This document shows positions 35,027 to 44,110 of a stretch of 64,000 bases of DNA, piece by piece. Position 1 is the stretch's first letter. The number at the start of each line of letters is the position of its first letter. Source of the DNA: Allobosea robiniae. GTDB taxonomy: Bacteria; Pseudomonadota; Alphaproteobacteria; Rhizobiales; Beijerinckiaceae. A model generated the notes under the pieces. It did not search any database. It had not been told where the DNA came from and saw nothing but the letters and a program-made list of their open reading frames with translations. The stretch lies in assembly GCF_900102525.1 (NCBI RefSeq), contig NZ_FNBZ01000001.1:682001-746000 (forward strand), given 5' to 3'. The position numbers and the translations under genes were made by a program.

Positions 35027-35923
35027 TCAGAGCGTCTTGGCGAGCCTTGGATCGAGCGAGTCGCGCAGGCCGTCGCCAAGCATGTTCACCGCGAGGACGG
35101 TGATGGAGAGGAACACGGCCGGGAACAGGATGATATGCGGCCGAACCTGCCAGAGGGCGCGGCCCTCGGCCATGATGTTGCCCCAGGACGGCGTCGCCGG
35201 CGGCACGCCCGCGCCGATGAAGGACAGGATCGCCTCGACGATCATGGCGCTGGCGCAGATATAGGTCGCCTGCACGCTCATCGGCGCGAAGGTGTTGGGC
35301 AGGATGTGGCGGAAGATGATGCGCGGTACCCGCGCGCCATTGGCCACGGCCGCCTCGACATAGGGTTGCTCGCGCAGCGACAGCACGACGCCGCGCACGA
35401 GCCGCGCGACGCGCGGGATCTCGGCGACGGTGATGGCGATGATGACGTTCTGGACCGAGCCGCGGGTCAGCGCCATCAGGGCGATGGCGAGCAGGATCGG
35501 CGGAATCGACATCATGCCGTCGATGATGCGCATGATGATGCCGTCGGACCAGCGGACGAAGCCGGCGAAGAGGCCGATGGTGAGCCCGACGATCGAGGAC
35601 AGGATCGCAACGCTGAAGCCGACGAGCAGCGAGACGCGGGCGCCATACACGACGCGCGAATAGATGTCGCGGCCGAGCATGTCGGTGCCGAACCAGTAGA
35701 GCTCGGAGGGCACGCGGGTGCGCCTCGACGGCGCGATCGCGGTCGGGTCGACCGTGCCGAGCAGCGGCGCGAAGATGCCGATCAGCGCCATCAGGATGAG
35801 GAGCCCGCCGCCGATGGCGACGGAAGGATGCCGGCGCAGATAGCGACGGAAGCGGGCGGCACGGCCGAGTTCGGCCTGCACCGCTTCAGCGGCAGGAGCC
35901 GCGGTGAGCGATTGAGCGGTCAA
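35027..35923 (-). CDS. ABC transporter permease, DppC type (second system)
   Basis: A 298-residue permease with about six helices (first near residues 38-58), the periplasmic ELYWFGTDMLGRDIYSRVVY motif and the EAA loop VEAAVANGARVPRIIFRHIL. It forms the channel with the DppB-type protein. The start codon is TTG overlapping the upstream stop codon (TTGA), so translation is coupled; an in-frame GTG 14 codons later is an alternative. Its sequence differs substantially from the DppC-type protein at 26538, so the two systems are separate paralogues. No ATPase gene is linked. Confidence 0.9.
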   Translation of the reverse strand: MTAQSLTAAPAAEAVQAELGRAARFRRYLRRHPSVAIGGGLLILMALIGIFAPLLGTVDPTAIAPSRRTRVPSELYWFGTDMLGRDIYSRVVYGARVSLLVGFSVAILSSIVGLTIGLFAGFVRWSDGIIMRIIDGMMSIPPILLAIALMALTRGSVQNVIIAITVAEIPRVARLVRGVVLSLREQPYVEAAVANGARVPRIIFRHILPNTFAPMSVQATYICASAMIVEAILSFIGAGVPPATPSWGNIMAEGRALWQVRPHIILFPAVFLSITVLAVNMLGDGLRDSLDPRLAKTL

Positions 35924-36861
35924 TAGCGGATCCTCGGGTCGACGAGGGTGTAGGTCAGGTCGATCAGCAGGTTCACCAGCACGTAGACCAGGCTGAACAT
36001 CAGCACGACGCCCTGGATGACGGGGTAGTCACGGCGCAGGATCGCGTCGACGGTGAGCCGGCCGAGGCCGGGGATGGCGAAGACGCTCTCGGTCACGACC
36101 GCGCCGCCGATCAGGAGGGCGATACCGATGCCGATGATCGTGACGATCGGCACGGCCGCGTTCTTCAGCGAATGCAGGAAGAGCACGTCCTTCTGCGCCA
36201 CGCCCTTGGCCTGGGCGGTGCGGACATAGTCCTGCTGAAGAACATCCAGCATCGTGGCGCGGGTGATGCGCGCGATCAGCGCGACATAGACCAGCCCCAG
36301 CGTCACCGTCGGCAGGATGAGATTCCGGAGCCAGGGCCAGAAGCCCTGCGAGATCGGCGTGTAGCCCTGCACCGGCAGCCAGTCGAGCTTGAGCGCGAAA
36401 AGATAGGCGAGGAGATAACCGACGACGAAGACCGGCACGGAGAAGCCCAGCACCGCAAAGCCCATCGCTGCCTTGTCGACCCAGCTGCCCGCCTTCCAGG
36501 CCGCGACCACGCCCATCGGGACGGCGATCACGACGGCGAAGATCAACGTCAGCACCATCAGGGAGAGCGTCGGCTCAATGCGCTGGGCGATGAGCTGCGT
36601 CACCGGCAGGTTGGTGAAGATCGAGGTGCCGAGATCGCCCTGGATCACGCGGAACGACCATTCGGCGAAGCGCACGAGATAGGGGCGGTCCAGGCCCAGG
36701 CTGGCGCGGATGCGCTCGACATCGGCAGGGGACGCCTGGTCACCGGCGATGATGGCGGCGGGATCGCCCGGCGCGATGTAGAGCAGCGAAAAGACGAACA
36801 GCGCCACGAAGGCCATCACCGGGATGGTCGTGACGATGCGTCTGACGACGAAAGCAAGCAT
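35920..36861 (-). CDS. ABC transporter permease, DppB type (second system)
   Basis: A 313-residue inner-membrane permease. The N-terminal helix is at about residues 10-30, and the EAA loop is YVRTAQAKGVAQKDVLFLHSL. It belongs with the DppC-type gene just downstream (overlap of 4 bases) and the binding protein upstream across a 133-base gap. Substrate choice is set by the binding protein; the surrounding carbamoylases and amidase suggest N-substituted amino acids or small peptides. Confidence 0.92.
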   Translation of the reverse strand: MLAFVVRRIVTTIPVMAFVALFVFSLLYIAPGDPAAIIAGDQASPADVERIRASLGLDRPYLVRFAEWSFRVIQGDLGTSIFTNLPVTQLIAQRIEPTLSLMVLTLIFAVVIAVPMGVVAAWKAGSWVDKAAMGFAVLGFSVPVFVVGYLLAYLFALKLDWLPVQGYTPISQGFWPWLRNLILPTVTLGLVYVALIARITRATMLDVLQQDYVRTAQAKGVAQKDVLFLHSLKNAAVPIVTIIGIGIALLIGGAVVTESVFAIPGLGRLTVDAILRRDYPVIQGVVLMFSLVYVLVNLLIDLTYTLVDPRIRY

Positions 36862-36994
36862 AAGGCAGTCGGACCTCGTTCACAGCGGTACCAGGGATCG
36901 CGGCCCGGACTTCTTCCGGGTCGCGACGAAGCAAGACAACAGAGCCGGACGGCTCCGGAAGCGCGGAGCGGCAAAGCCGACCCGCGCGGGGCTA

Positions 36995-38590
36995 TCAGTC
37001 CTTCTTGACGTCCCAGAAGAACGGCAGCGGTCCGCTGACCACGCCGGTGACGTTCTTCCGCCAGGCCTGGTAGCCGAGATAGAAGCCCGTCGGCGCGAAG
37101 ACGACGTTCTCGACGGCGGCCTTGTTGAGGCGGCCCATCGCCGCCTTCTCCTCGGCCAGGTCCTTGGCGTTGAACCAGTTGGTGACCTCGGTCTCGACGG
37201 CGGGCACGTCGGGCCAGCCGAACCAGGCCTTGTCGCCATTGGCGCGGATCGCGGTATAGGCGGCCGGGTTGATGCAGTCGGCACCGGCATGCCAAGTGTG
37301 GAACATGCTCCAGCCGCCCTGCCCCGGAGGCGTCTTCTGGGCGCGGCGGGAGCCGACCGTGCCCCAGTCGGTCGCGACGAAATCGACGTTCATGCCGATG
37401 CTCTTGAGCAATTCCGCCGTGACGTCGCCCATCGACTTGGTCGCGGCCATGTCCTGCGCGACGACGCAGACCACGGGCTCGCCCTTGTAGCCGGCCTCGG
37501 CGAGGAGCTTCTTGGCCTCGGCGACGTTGCGCTTCTTCAGGATCTCGCCGCCCTCCTCGGTGTAGAGCGGAGTGCCCGGGGTGAAGAAGCCGGGCAGCGG
37601 CTTCCAGAGCTTGTCGTCATCGCCGACGACGGCCCGCATGTAGTCTTCCTGGTTCATGGCCGTCAGCACGGCCTGGCGCACCTTCACGTTGTTGAAGGGC
37701 GGGAACAGGTGGTTCATGCGGAAGGCGCCGACATTGCCGAGCGGATCGCCGATATCGACATTGATGTCCTTGTGGCCCTTCAGCACCGGCACGAGATCGG
37801 CGAGCGGCGTCTCCCACCAGTCGACCTCGCCATTCTGGAGGGCAGCGGCGGCCGTCGCCGGGTCGGGCATGATCACCCATTCCACGCGGTCGACGAGGAT
37901 GTTCTTGCCGCCGGCGAGCCAATCGGCCTTCTCCGAACGCGGCTTGTAGTCCGCGAATTTCTCGAACACCGCCTTGGCACCCGGCACCCATTCCTTCTGG
38001 AGGAACTTCATCGGGCCGGAGCCGATATATTCGGTGATCTGGGTGAAGGGATCGGTCTTGGCGATGCGCTCGGGCATCACGAAGGAACAGGGCGCGTTGT
38101 TCTTGGCCAGCGCCAGCAGCATTTTCGGGAAGGGCTGCTTCAGCGACCATTTCCAGGTCAGTTCATCGACGGGCGCCAGTTCTACCTGGATGGCCCGGAG
38201 CATCAGGCCCATCGGATCGCGCGCCGACCAGCGAACGAGGCTCGCGACCACGTCCTTGGAGGTGACGGGCGTGCCATCATGGAACTTGAGGCCCGAGCGC
38301 AGCTTGAAGGTCCAGTTCAGGCCGTCGGAGGAGACCTCCTCGGCCTCGACCATCTGGCGTTGCGGCTGGAACTTGGAATCGATGCCGTAAAGCGTATCCC
38401 AGACCAGCGCCGCTGCGTTGCGAACGACGTATTGCGTCCCCCAGATCGGGTCGAAATTGGCGAGATTGGCCTGCGGTACGAAGCGTAGGGTCTTGCTTGG
38501 ACTTTGCGCGAGGGCCGGCATCGCCAGCCCGCCGGTCGCGGCAGCCATGCCGGCGCCCGTCGCGGATTTCAGAAACGTCCTGCGATCCAT
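36995..38590 (-). CDS. ABC transporter substrate-binding protein, family 5, Tat-exported
   Basis: A 531-residue periplasmic binding protein. The N-terminus MDRRTFLKSATGAGMAAATG is a textbook twin-arginine signal (RRTFLK), with cleavage after PALAQ. The mature part opens LRFVPQANLANFDPIWGTQY, the DppA/OppA-like family 5 pattern. Tat export suggests folding before export. The ATG at 38590 is favoured because Tat signals begin there; the longer frame has no homology. It heads a binding protein-DppB-DppC set, with 213 bases upstream that can hold a promoter. Confidence 0.92.
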   Translation of the reverse strand: MDRRTFLKSATGAGMAAATGGLAMPALAQSPSKTLRFVPQANLANFDPIWGTQYVVRNAAALVWDTLYGIDSKFQPQRQMVEAEEVSSDGLNWTFKLRSGLKFHDGTPVTSKDVVASLVRWSARDPMGLMLRAIQVELAPVDELTWKWSLKQPFPKMLLALAKNNAPCSFVMPERIAKTDPFTQITEYIGSGPMKFLQKEWVPGAKAVFEKFADYKPRSEKADWLAGGKNILVDRVEWVIMPDPATAAAALQNGEVDWWETPLADLVPVLKGHKDINVDIGDPLGNVGAFRMNHLFPPFNNVKVRQAVLTAMNQEDYMRAVVGDDDKLWKPLPGFFTPGTPLYTEEGGEILKKRNVAEAKKLLAEAGYKGEPVVCVVAQDMAATKSMGDVTAELLKSIGMNVDFVATDWGTVGSRRAQKTPPGQGGWSMFHTWHAGADCINPAAYTAIRANGDKAWFGWPDVPAVETEVTNWFNAKDLAEEKAAMGRLNKAAVENVVFAPTGFYLGYQAWRKNVTGVVSGPLPFFWDVKKD

Positions 38591-38803
38591 CTTGCTCTCC
38601 CCTGGAACGGCGCCTCTAGACGGGCTGCCTTGGCGCGAGTTTGGGCAGAAAAACTCCGCCTGACAACTCGCAGCAGCACCCGACCAGGGCCACCTCGCCG
38701 CCTGCACGGTTCGTGCCAGACGGAACTTTCGGGCGGGAGCCCGCTGTTTCGGTTCCGCACGGGCCATTTCGGGCCCGGTTCCGGAAAGAATGAAAAATCG
38801 CGA

Positions 38804-40216
38804 TTAAATCGGTTTGACCGGTTCATCGACGCGCGCGAAGGGCCGTGCCAGCTCGAACGCCGCCGCAGCCCGCAGCACGAGAGCGTCCTTGCCGAAGGCG
38901 CCGACGATCTGGAGCCCGGCCGGCAGGCCGGCCTTCGTCAGACCGCAGGGCACCGAGATCGCCGGCTGCTCGGTGATGTTGAAGGGGTAGGTGAAGGGCG
39001 TCCAGCGCGTCCAGTCCTCGCCATAGGCGCCATGCTGGGGCGTATCGCAGCCCACAGTGAAGGCTGGCAGCGGCAGTGTCGGCGTCAGCAGCAGGTCGTA
39101 TGTCTGATGGAATTGCGCCATCCGATAGGCAAGCGCATTGCGCCGGTTCAGCAGCGCGTCGACATAATTCGAGGCCGGGATACGCTCGCCCTGTTCCGCC
39201 ACCGCGACGAGGCCGGGGTCCATCTGCTTGCGGCCAGCGGCGTCGATGCTCTTCAATGCCAGCGCCGCTCCCGAGGCCCAGAGGGTCATCAGGATCTCGA
39301 TCGGATCGTCGAAGCCGGGATCGACCTCCTCCACCGTCGCACCAAGCTCGGCGAAGACCTGCGCGGCGGCGGCCGTCAGCGCCGCGAGCTCGGGATCGAC
39401 GGTCACGTCCTGGCCAAGGCGCGGAGACCAGGCGACGCGCAGACCCCTCAAGCCGCCCTTGAGCCCGTCGACATAATCCGGCGGGCGATCGGTCAGCGCC
39501 GTCATGTCGCGCGCGTCGGGCTGGCCGATCACCTTCATCGCCAGCGCGGTGTCGGTGACGGTGCGGGTCAGCGGGCCGAGATGAGCGAGGAAGCCCATGA
39601 CCGAGATCGGCCAGGCCGGGACACGGCCGTAGCTCGGCTTCAGGCCGACGACACCGGTGAAGGCTGCGGGAATGCGGATGGAGCCCGCCCCGTCGGTGCC
39701 CATGTGGAGGCAGCCGAGATTGAGCGCGGCACAGACGGCCGCACCCGACGAGGAGCCGCCCGGCCCCGTGCCGGTGTTCCAGGGATTGCGGGTGATGCCG
39801 GTGAGCGGCGAATCGCCGACGCCCTTCCATCCATATTCCGGCATGGTGGTCTTGCCGAGGAAGACCGTCCCGGCCTCACGCAAGCGCGCGGTAATGGGGG
39901 AATCCTCGGCGAAGGGCGCATCGGAGGCGATGGCCGAGCCGCGCTGCATCGACCAGCCGGCGACGCCGAGATTGTCCTTGATGGTGACGGGCACGCCATC
40001 GAGCGGGCCGATCGCCTCGCCCTTCAGCCAGCGCCCCTGCGAGGCTTCGGCCATGGCCAGCGTCACCGCCTCGTCACGGACGGCGAAGGCATTGACCGCG
40101 GGCTCGAAGCGCTCGATGCGGGCGAGCGCATCCTTCGCGACCTCGACGGGAGAGAGCTGCTTGCTGGCATAGAGCGGGCCGAGCTCGGCGGCGGAAAGCG
40201 AGGCGATCGTCGTCAT
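38804..40216 (-). CDS. Amidase (amidase signature family)
   Basis: A 470-residue amidase of the GatA/AmiE-like signature family, which uses a Ser-cisSer-Lys triad. The lysine is in DGVPVTIKDNLGV (about residue 80), and the glycine/serine-rich signature is GPGGSSSGAAVCAALNLG with the nucleophile in GTDGAGSIRIPA. It likely cleaves amide bonds in small substrates; it is not GatA, since gatB and gatC are absent. It follows the M20 hydrolase gene by 11 bases, so both are co-expressed, and precedes the Tat-exported binding protein. Confidence 0.9.
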   Translation of the reverse strand: MTTIASLSAAELGPLYASKQLSPVEVAKDALARIERFEPAVNAFAVRDEAVTLAMAEASQGRWLKGEAIGPLDGVPVTIKDNLGVAGWSMQRGSAIASDAPFAEDSPITARLREAGTVFLGKTTMPEYGWKGVGDSPLTGITRNPWNTGTGPGGSSSGAAVCAALNLGCLHMGTDGAGSIRIPAAFTGVVGLKPSYGRVPAWPISVMGFLAHLGPLTRTVTDTALAMKVIGQPDARDMTALTDRPPDYVDGLKGGLRGLRVAWSPRLGQDVTVDPELAALTAAAAQVFAELGATVEEVDPGFDDPIEILMTLWASGAALALKSIDAAGRKQMDPGLVAVAEQGERIPASNYVDALLNRRNALAYRMAQFHQTYDLLLTPTLPLPAFTVGCDTPQHGAYGEDWTRWTPFTYPFNITEQPAISVPCGLTKAGLPAGLQIVGAFGKDALVLRAAAAFELARPFARVDEPVKPI

Positions 40217-40227
40217 CTGGGGACCTC

Positions 40228-41457
40228 TCAGGCGTTGGCGACACGCCAGGCGGTGGTGAGCAGGATATTCGCGCCGGCGATCATGTCGTCATCGGTGCTG
40301 AACTCGGCCGGGTTGTGCGAGAGCCCGCCGATCGAGGGGATGAACACCATCGCCGTCGGGCAGAGCCGCGCCATCATCTGCGCGTCGTGGCCGGCGCCGG
40401 AGATCATGCGCCGGACGGCCAAGCCGAATTCGCCGGCGCTGCGCTCGACCTCCGCGATCAGCTCCTCGGCAAAGGGCGTCGCCGGGAAGCGGGCGAGATC
40501 GCGGAAGGAGACTTCGATGCCGTCGCGCTCGGCGAGCTCGGCACAAAACGCCCGCACCGCCGCCTCAGCCTTTGCGAGCGGCGCATCGAGCGGGTTGCGC
40601 AGGTCGAGCGTCATCACCACGGTTTCGGGCACGACATTGACGTTGCCGGGCTGGACGCGGATGACGCCGCTATTGGCGAGCTGGTTCGGAATCGTCTTGG
40701 TCAGCTCGTTGGCGAAGATGTTGATGCGCGCGGCAGCGAGCCCCGGGTCCTTGCGATAGGCCATCGGCGTCGTGCCGGCGTGGCTCGGGCGGCCCTTCAG
40801 GGTGAGTTCCAGCCAGCAGATGCCCTGGATGCCTGTGACGGCACCGAGCCCGCCGCCCTCGTTCTCGAGGATCGGCCCCTGTTCGATATGCATCTCGATA
40901 TAGGCATGGGCCGGCAGGAAGCCCGGCTTCTCGGCGCCCTCGTAGCCGATGCGCTTCAATTCGGCGCCGAGGCCGATGCCGTCTGAATCGACTTCCCTGT
41001 GCGCCGCCTCGACGCTCATGCCGCCGGCCCAGACATAGGAGCCGAGCATGTCGGGGTGGAAGCGGGCGCCCTCCTCGTTGGTGAAGGCGATCACCGCCAT
41101 GTCGCGCTTCGGCGTCAGTCCGGCATCGCGCAAGGCGGCGAGAACCTCGACGCCGGCGACGACGCCGAGCGCACCGTCGAAGCGCCCGCCGGTGCCGACC
41201 GTGTCGATATGCGAGCCCATGATGACGGCCGGACCGTCCTGCTGGCCCTTCAGGACGCCGACGATATTGCCGATGGCATCGACGCGGGTATCGAGGCCGA
41301 GTGCCTTCATCTGGGCGACGAGCCAGTCGCGGCCCTGCCTGTCCTCATCAGTCAGGGCAAGCCGGCGGCAGCCGCCTTCCGGCGTCGCGCCGATCATCGA
41401 GAGTTCCGCGAGGCGCGAGGTCAACCTCGCGCCGTCGATCCTCAGATTGGTGCTCAT
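40228..41457 (-). CDS. Zn-dependent M20 hydrolase, N-carbamoyl-L-amino-acid/beta-ureido type
   Basis: A 409-residue peptidase-M20-fold enzyme of the allantoate amidohydrolase / N-carbamoyl-L-amino-acid hydrolase / beta-ureidopropionase group. Metal motifs are MGSHIDTVGTGGRFDGALG, NEEGARF and a later H in SGAGHDAQ; the central dimerisation domain has RPSHAGTTPM. These match carbamoylases rather than acetylornithine deacetylases. The start MSTNLRIDG lies 49 codons into the longest frame, whose extension is implausible. It is first in the minus-strand catabolic run, with an enzyme of opposite stereochemical class (D-carbamoylase) further down. Confidence 0.9.
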   Translation of the reverse strand: MSTNLRIDGARLTSRLAELSMIGATPEGGCRRLALTDEDRQGRDWLVAQMKALGLDTRVDAIGNIVGVLKGQQDGPAVIMGSHIDTVGTGGRFDGALGVVAGVEVLAALRDAGLTPKRDMAVIAFTNEEGARFHPDMLGSYVWAGGMSVEAAHREVDSDGIGLGAELKRIGYEGAEKPGFLPAHAYIEMHIEQGPILENEGGGLGAVTGIQGICWLELTLKGRPSHAGTTPMAYRKDPGLAAARINIFANELTKTIPNQLANSGVIRVQPGNVNVVPETVVMTLDLRNPLDAPLAKAEAAVRAFCAELAERDGIEVSFRDLARFPATPFAEELIAEVERSAGEFGLAVRRMISGAGHDAQMMARLCPTAMVFIPSIGGLSHNPAEFSTDDDMIAGANILLTTAWRVANA

Positions 41458-41602
41458 CGGTTCAGGCCCTCCAGCAATTTCCGAGGCAAGATGCAGACCG
41501 CGGCGACGGTTGTCGACCCGCGTCCAGCGCATCGGCTCCGAACGGTGAAGCGCGTAGCGGCGGCTGTTTCGATGCTCCGATCGGGGGTAGAAGCAGCGCC
41601 CC

Positions 41603-43009
41603 ATGTCCGAGATCGCCGAATCCCGCCCGCATCATTCCTGGCTCGGGGAAGCCCGCGCCATGCTGGCCCTGAGCTGGCCGATGGTGCTGACCAATGTCGC
41701 GCAGACGGCGATGACGGCCACCGACGTCATCATGATGGGCCAGTTCGGCCCGGATGCGCTGGCAGCCGGCGCGCTCGGCACCAATCTCTACAATGCAACC
41801 CTGATCTTCGGCATCGGCGCGATGGGCGCGGTCTCGCCGATGATCGCGATCGAGCTCGGCCGCAACCGGCATGCGGTGCGCGATCTGCGCCGCACCGTCC
41901 GCCAGGGCTTCTGGGCCGCGGCGACCATGGTCGGGCCGATGTGGCTCTTCCTCTGGCAGGCCGAATTCATCCTGAGAGCGATGGGTCAGGACCCCGCCCT
42001 GTCGAAGGCCGCCGCGTCCTATCTCCACACGCTGCAATGGGGGCTGCTGCCCTTCTTCCTCTATCTGTGCCTGCGCGGCTTCGTCGCCGCGCTGCAGCGG
42101 CCGCGCTGGGCTTTCATCGTCGTGCTCTTCGCGGTGGCGTTCAACGCCTTCGCCAACTGGTGTCTGATGTTCGGGCGGCTCGGCTTTCCGGCGCTCGGCC
42201 TGCCCGGCTCCGGAATGGCCACGGCCTTGTCCTCAACCCTCATGTTCCTCGGCCTCGCGCTCGTGGTCATGTGGGACAGGCGTTTCCGGCGCTATCAGCT
42301 GTTCGGCCGCTTCTGGGTGCCGGACTGGCCGCGCTACCGCGCCTTCTGGCGCATGGGCCTGCCGATCTCGCTGACGCTCTCCTTCGAATCGCTGATCTTC
42401 TACGGCGCCGCCTTCATGATGGGGCTGATCGGCTCGACCGCGCTCGCGGCCCACGCCATCGCGATCCAGATCGCCTCACTCGCCTTCATGGTGCCCCTCG
42501 GCATCGGCCAGGCCGGGACGGTGCGGGTCGGGCGCGCCTTCGGCTCCGGCGACAAGGAGGGCATCCGGCGCGCCGGCATGATGGCGCTCATCCTGGCGCT
42601 GAGCTTCATGTGCTTCACGGCGCTGCTGATGGCGACCGTGCCGCATTGGCTGATCGCCCCCTTCCTCGACCGCTCGAAGCCCGGTGCGGAAGCGGTGGCC
42701 CAGATCGCGGTGGCCTTCCTGTTCTACGCCGCCCTCTTCCAGATCGCGGATGGGGCGCAGGTCATCGGGTCGTCGATCCTGCGCGGCCTCGGCGACACGC
42801 GCCTGCCGATGATTCTCGCCGGCATCGGCTACTGGGGCATCGGACTGCCGCTCTCCGCGGCGCTGGGTTTCCTGACTCCACTCGCCGGCAGCGGCATCTG
42901 GATCGGGCTGGTGATCGGGCTTTCGCTCGTCGCCGTGATGATGCTCTGGCGCTGGTGGGCGCGCGAGAAGCTCGGCCTGCTCAAATGGGGATTGCGGGAA
43001 GCCACCTGA
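41603..43009 (+). CDS. MATE family multidrug/Na+ (or H+) antiporter
   Basis: A 468-residue inner-membrane transporter with about twelve helices arranged as two homologous halves. The N-terminal region LALSWPMVLTNVAQTAMTATDVIMMG is characteristic of NorM/DinF-type MATE proteins that export cationic drugs. The C-terminal half repeats the pattern in MGLPISLTLSFESLIFYGA. It is divergent from the M20 hydrolase gene across 145 bases and is followed by a 20-base palindrome. Confidence 0.92.
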   Translation: MSEIAESRPHHSWLGEARAMLALSWPMVLTNVAQTAMTATDVIMMGQFGPDALAAGALGTNLYNATLIFGIGAMGAVSPMIAIELGRNRHAVRDLRRTVRQGFWAAATMVGPMWLFLWQAEFILRAMGQDPALSKAAASYLHTLQWGLLPFFLYLCLRGFVAALQRPRWAFIVVLFAVAFNAFANWCLMFGRLGFPALGLPGSGMATALSSTLMFLGLALVVMWDRRFRRYQLFGRFWVPDWPRYRAFWRMGLPISLTLSFESLIFYGAAFMMGLIGSTALAAHAIAIQIASLAFMVPLGIGQAGTVRVGRAFGSGDKEGIRRAGMMALILALSFMCFTALLMATVPHWLIAPFLDRSKPGAEAVAQIAVAFLFYAALFQIADGAQVIGSSILRGLGDTRLPMILAGIGYWGIGLPLSAALGFLTPLAGSGIWIGLVIGLSLVAVMMLWRWWAREKLGLLKWGLREAT

Positions 43010-43032
43010 CCCAGGCTAGGCGGCCATCCGCC

Positions 43033-43052
43033 CTGTTGCCGAACGGCAACAG
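43033..43052. repeat. Perfect 20-base palindrome downstream of the MATE gene
   Basis: CTGTTGCCGAACGGCAACAG: 9-base arms with AA between, or an 8-base-pair hairpin with a GAAC loop. It lies 23 bases after the MATE stop and about 140 bases before the L,D-transpeptidase start. No T-run follows. It could be a Rho-assisted terminator hairpin or an operator. Confidence 0.5.
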
Positions 43053-43192
43053 CGTTGCACGGACACAATTTGGCCATCTCCTGTTCACCCCACGGCCATC
43101 TCGGCAACCTTGAACGAGGGTGAGCAACGGCGCATGGAACTCAAGGCGCCGCCCCGCCGTTCATTTCGCCCGTAACACCGAGTTGTCTGTCG

Positions 43193-43954
43193 ATGTCCCC
43201 CGACCGCCCATCCGCCTCCCCCCTCGCCCGGCCGACCCGCCGCGTCTTCGCTGCGCTGAGCCCGCTCTTCCTTGCCGCCTGCGTCGCGAACCGACGCCCG
43301 GAGCCGTTCGAGGTCGCGCATCAGGGGCCGCATATCAGCGCCGAATATCTGGCGATGTATGGCGAGCGGCCGGATGAGCAGCACCCGCTGCCCGCGACGG
43401 ACCTTTCCGAGGTCGAGCCGCAGTTCCTGCGCCGGATCGTCTCCTACCCGACCCGCGAGCAGCCCGGCACGATCGTCGTCGATACCGACAACCGCTATCT
43501 CTATCTCGTGATGGAAGGCGGCCGCGCCGTGCGTTACGGCATCGGCGTCGGCAAGCAGGGCATGTCCTGGCGCGGACGCGCCACGGTCGCGCGCAAGGCG
43601 CAGTGGCCGCGCTGGACCCCGACCCCGGCGATGATCGCCCGCGAGCCGGAGCGGAACCGCCCCTGGGCCGGCGGCATGGCCGGCGGCCTCGAGAACCCGC
43701 TCGGCGCCCGCGCGCTCTATCTCTACCAGGGCGGCCGCGACACGCTCTATCGCATCCATGGCACCTCCGAGCCCTGGTCGATCGGCAAGTCCGTTTCCTC
43801 GGGCTGCATCCGCCTGTTCAACCAGGATATCATCGACCTCTATGGCCGCGTCCCGACCGGCACGACCGTCGTGGTGCTCAACCGCGGCACGCTGCAGGCA
43901 CCGTCCGAGATCGACGAGGCGCCGCCGCCGGACGACGATTTCGGCAGCATCTGA
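43193..43954 (+). CDS. L,D-transpeptidase (YkuD), predicted lipoprotein
   Basis: A 253-residue periplasmic enzyme forming 3-3 cross-links in peptidoglycan or attaching proteins to it. The N-terminus ends in the lipobox LAAC (C30). The YkuD catalytic motif is [20 protein letters not shown] with H189, C205 and R207 (SSGCIR). An acidic proline-rich tail ([13 protein letters not shown]) follows. It is a paralogue of the protein at 45007; the two share the PGTIVVDT...YLYLVM and MSWRG/FSWAG segments. Polarly growing Hyphomicrobiales rely heavily on such cross-links. Confidence 0.92.
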   Translation: MSPDRPSASPLARPTRRVFAALSPLFLAACVANRRPEPFEVAHQGPHISAEYLAMYGERPDEQHPLPATDLSEVEPQFLRRIVSYPTREQPGTIVVDTDNRYLYLVMEGGRAVRYGIGVGKQGMSWRGRATVARKAQWPRWTPTPAMIAREPERNRPWAGGMAGGLENPLGARALYLYQGGRDTLYRIHGTSEPWSIGKSVSSGCIRLFNQDIIDLYGRVPTGTTVVVLNRGTLQAPSEIDEAPPPDDDFGSI

Positions 43955-44110
43955 GGCCCAGCAGCCTACCTGAGGCCGCACCGGATTCTCCCGACAAGTG
44001 AAATTCGCTTCTCGGTCCGATGCAGTCACGACGCCGCCTTGATACCGTCACAGGCCGATCCCACCTCTTGAGCGCGGCGCAACCGCACCGCGCAACGAGA
44101 GGAGATGACG

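Noticed and set aside
38504..40759. A 751-residue plus-strand frame over the amidase and M20 hydrolase genes
   Set aside because: Arginine/aspartate-rich shadow translation without recognisable domains, opposite two well-supported enzymes.
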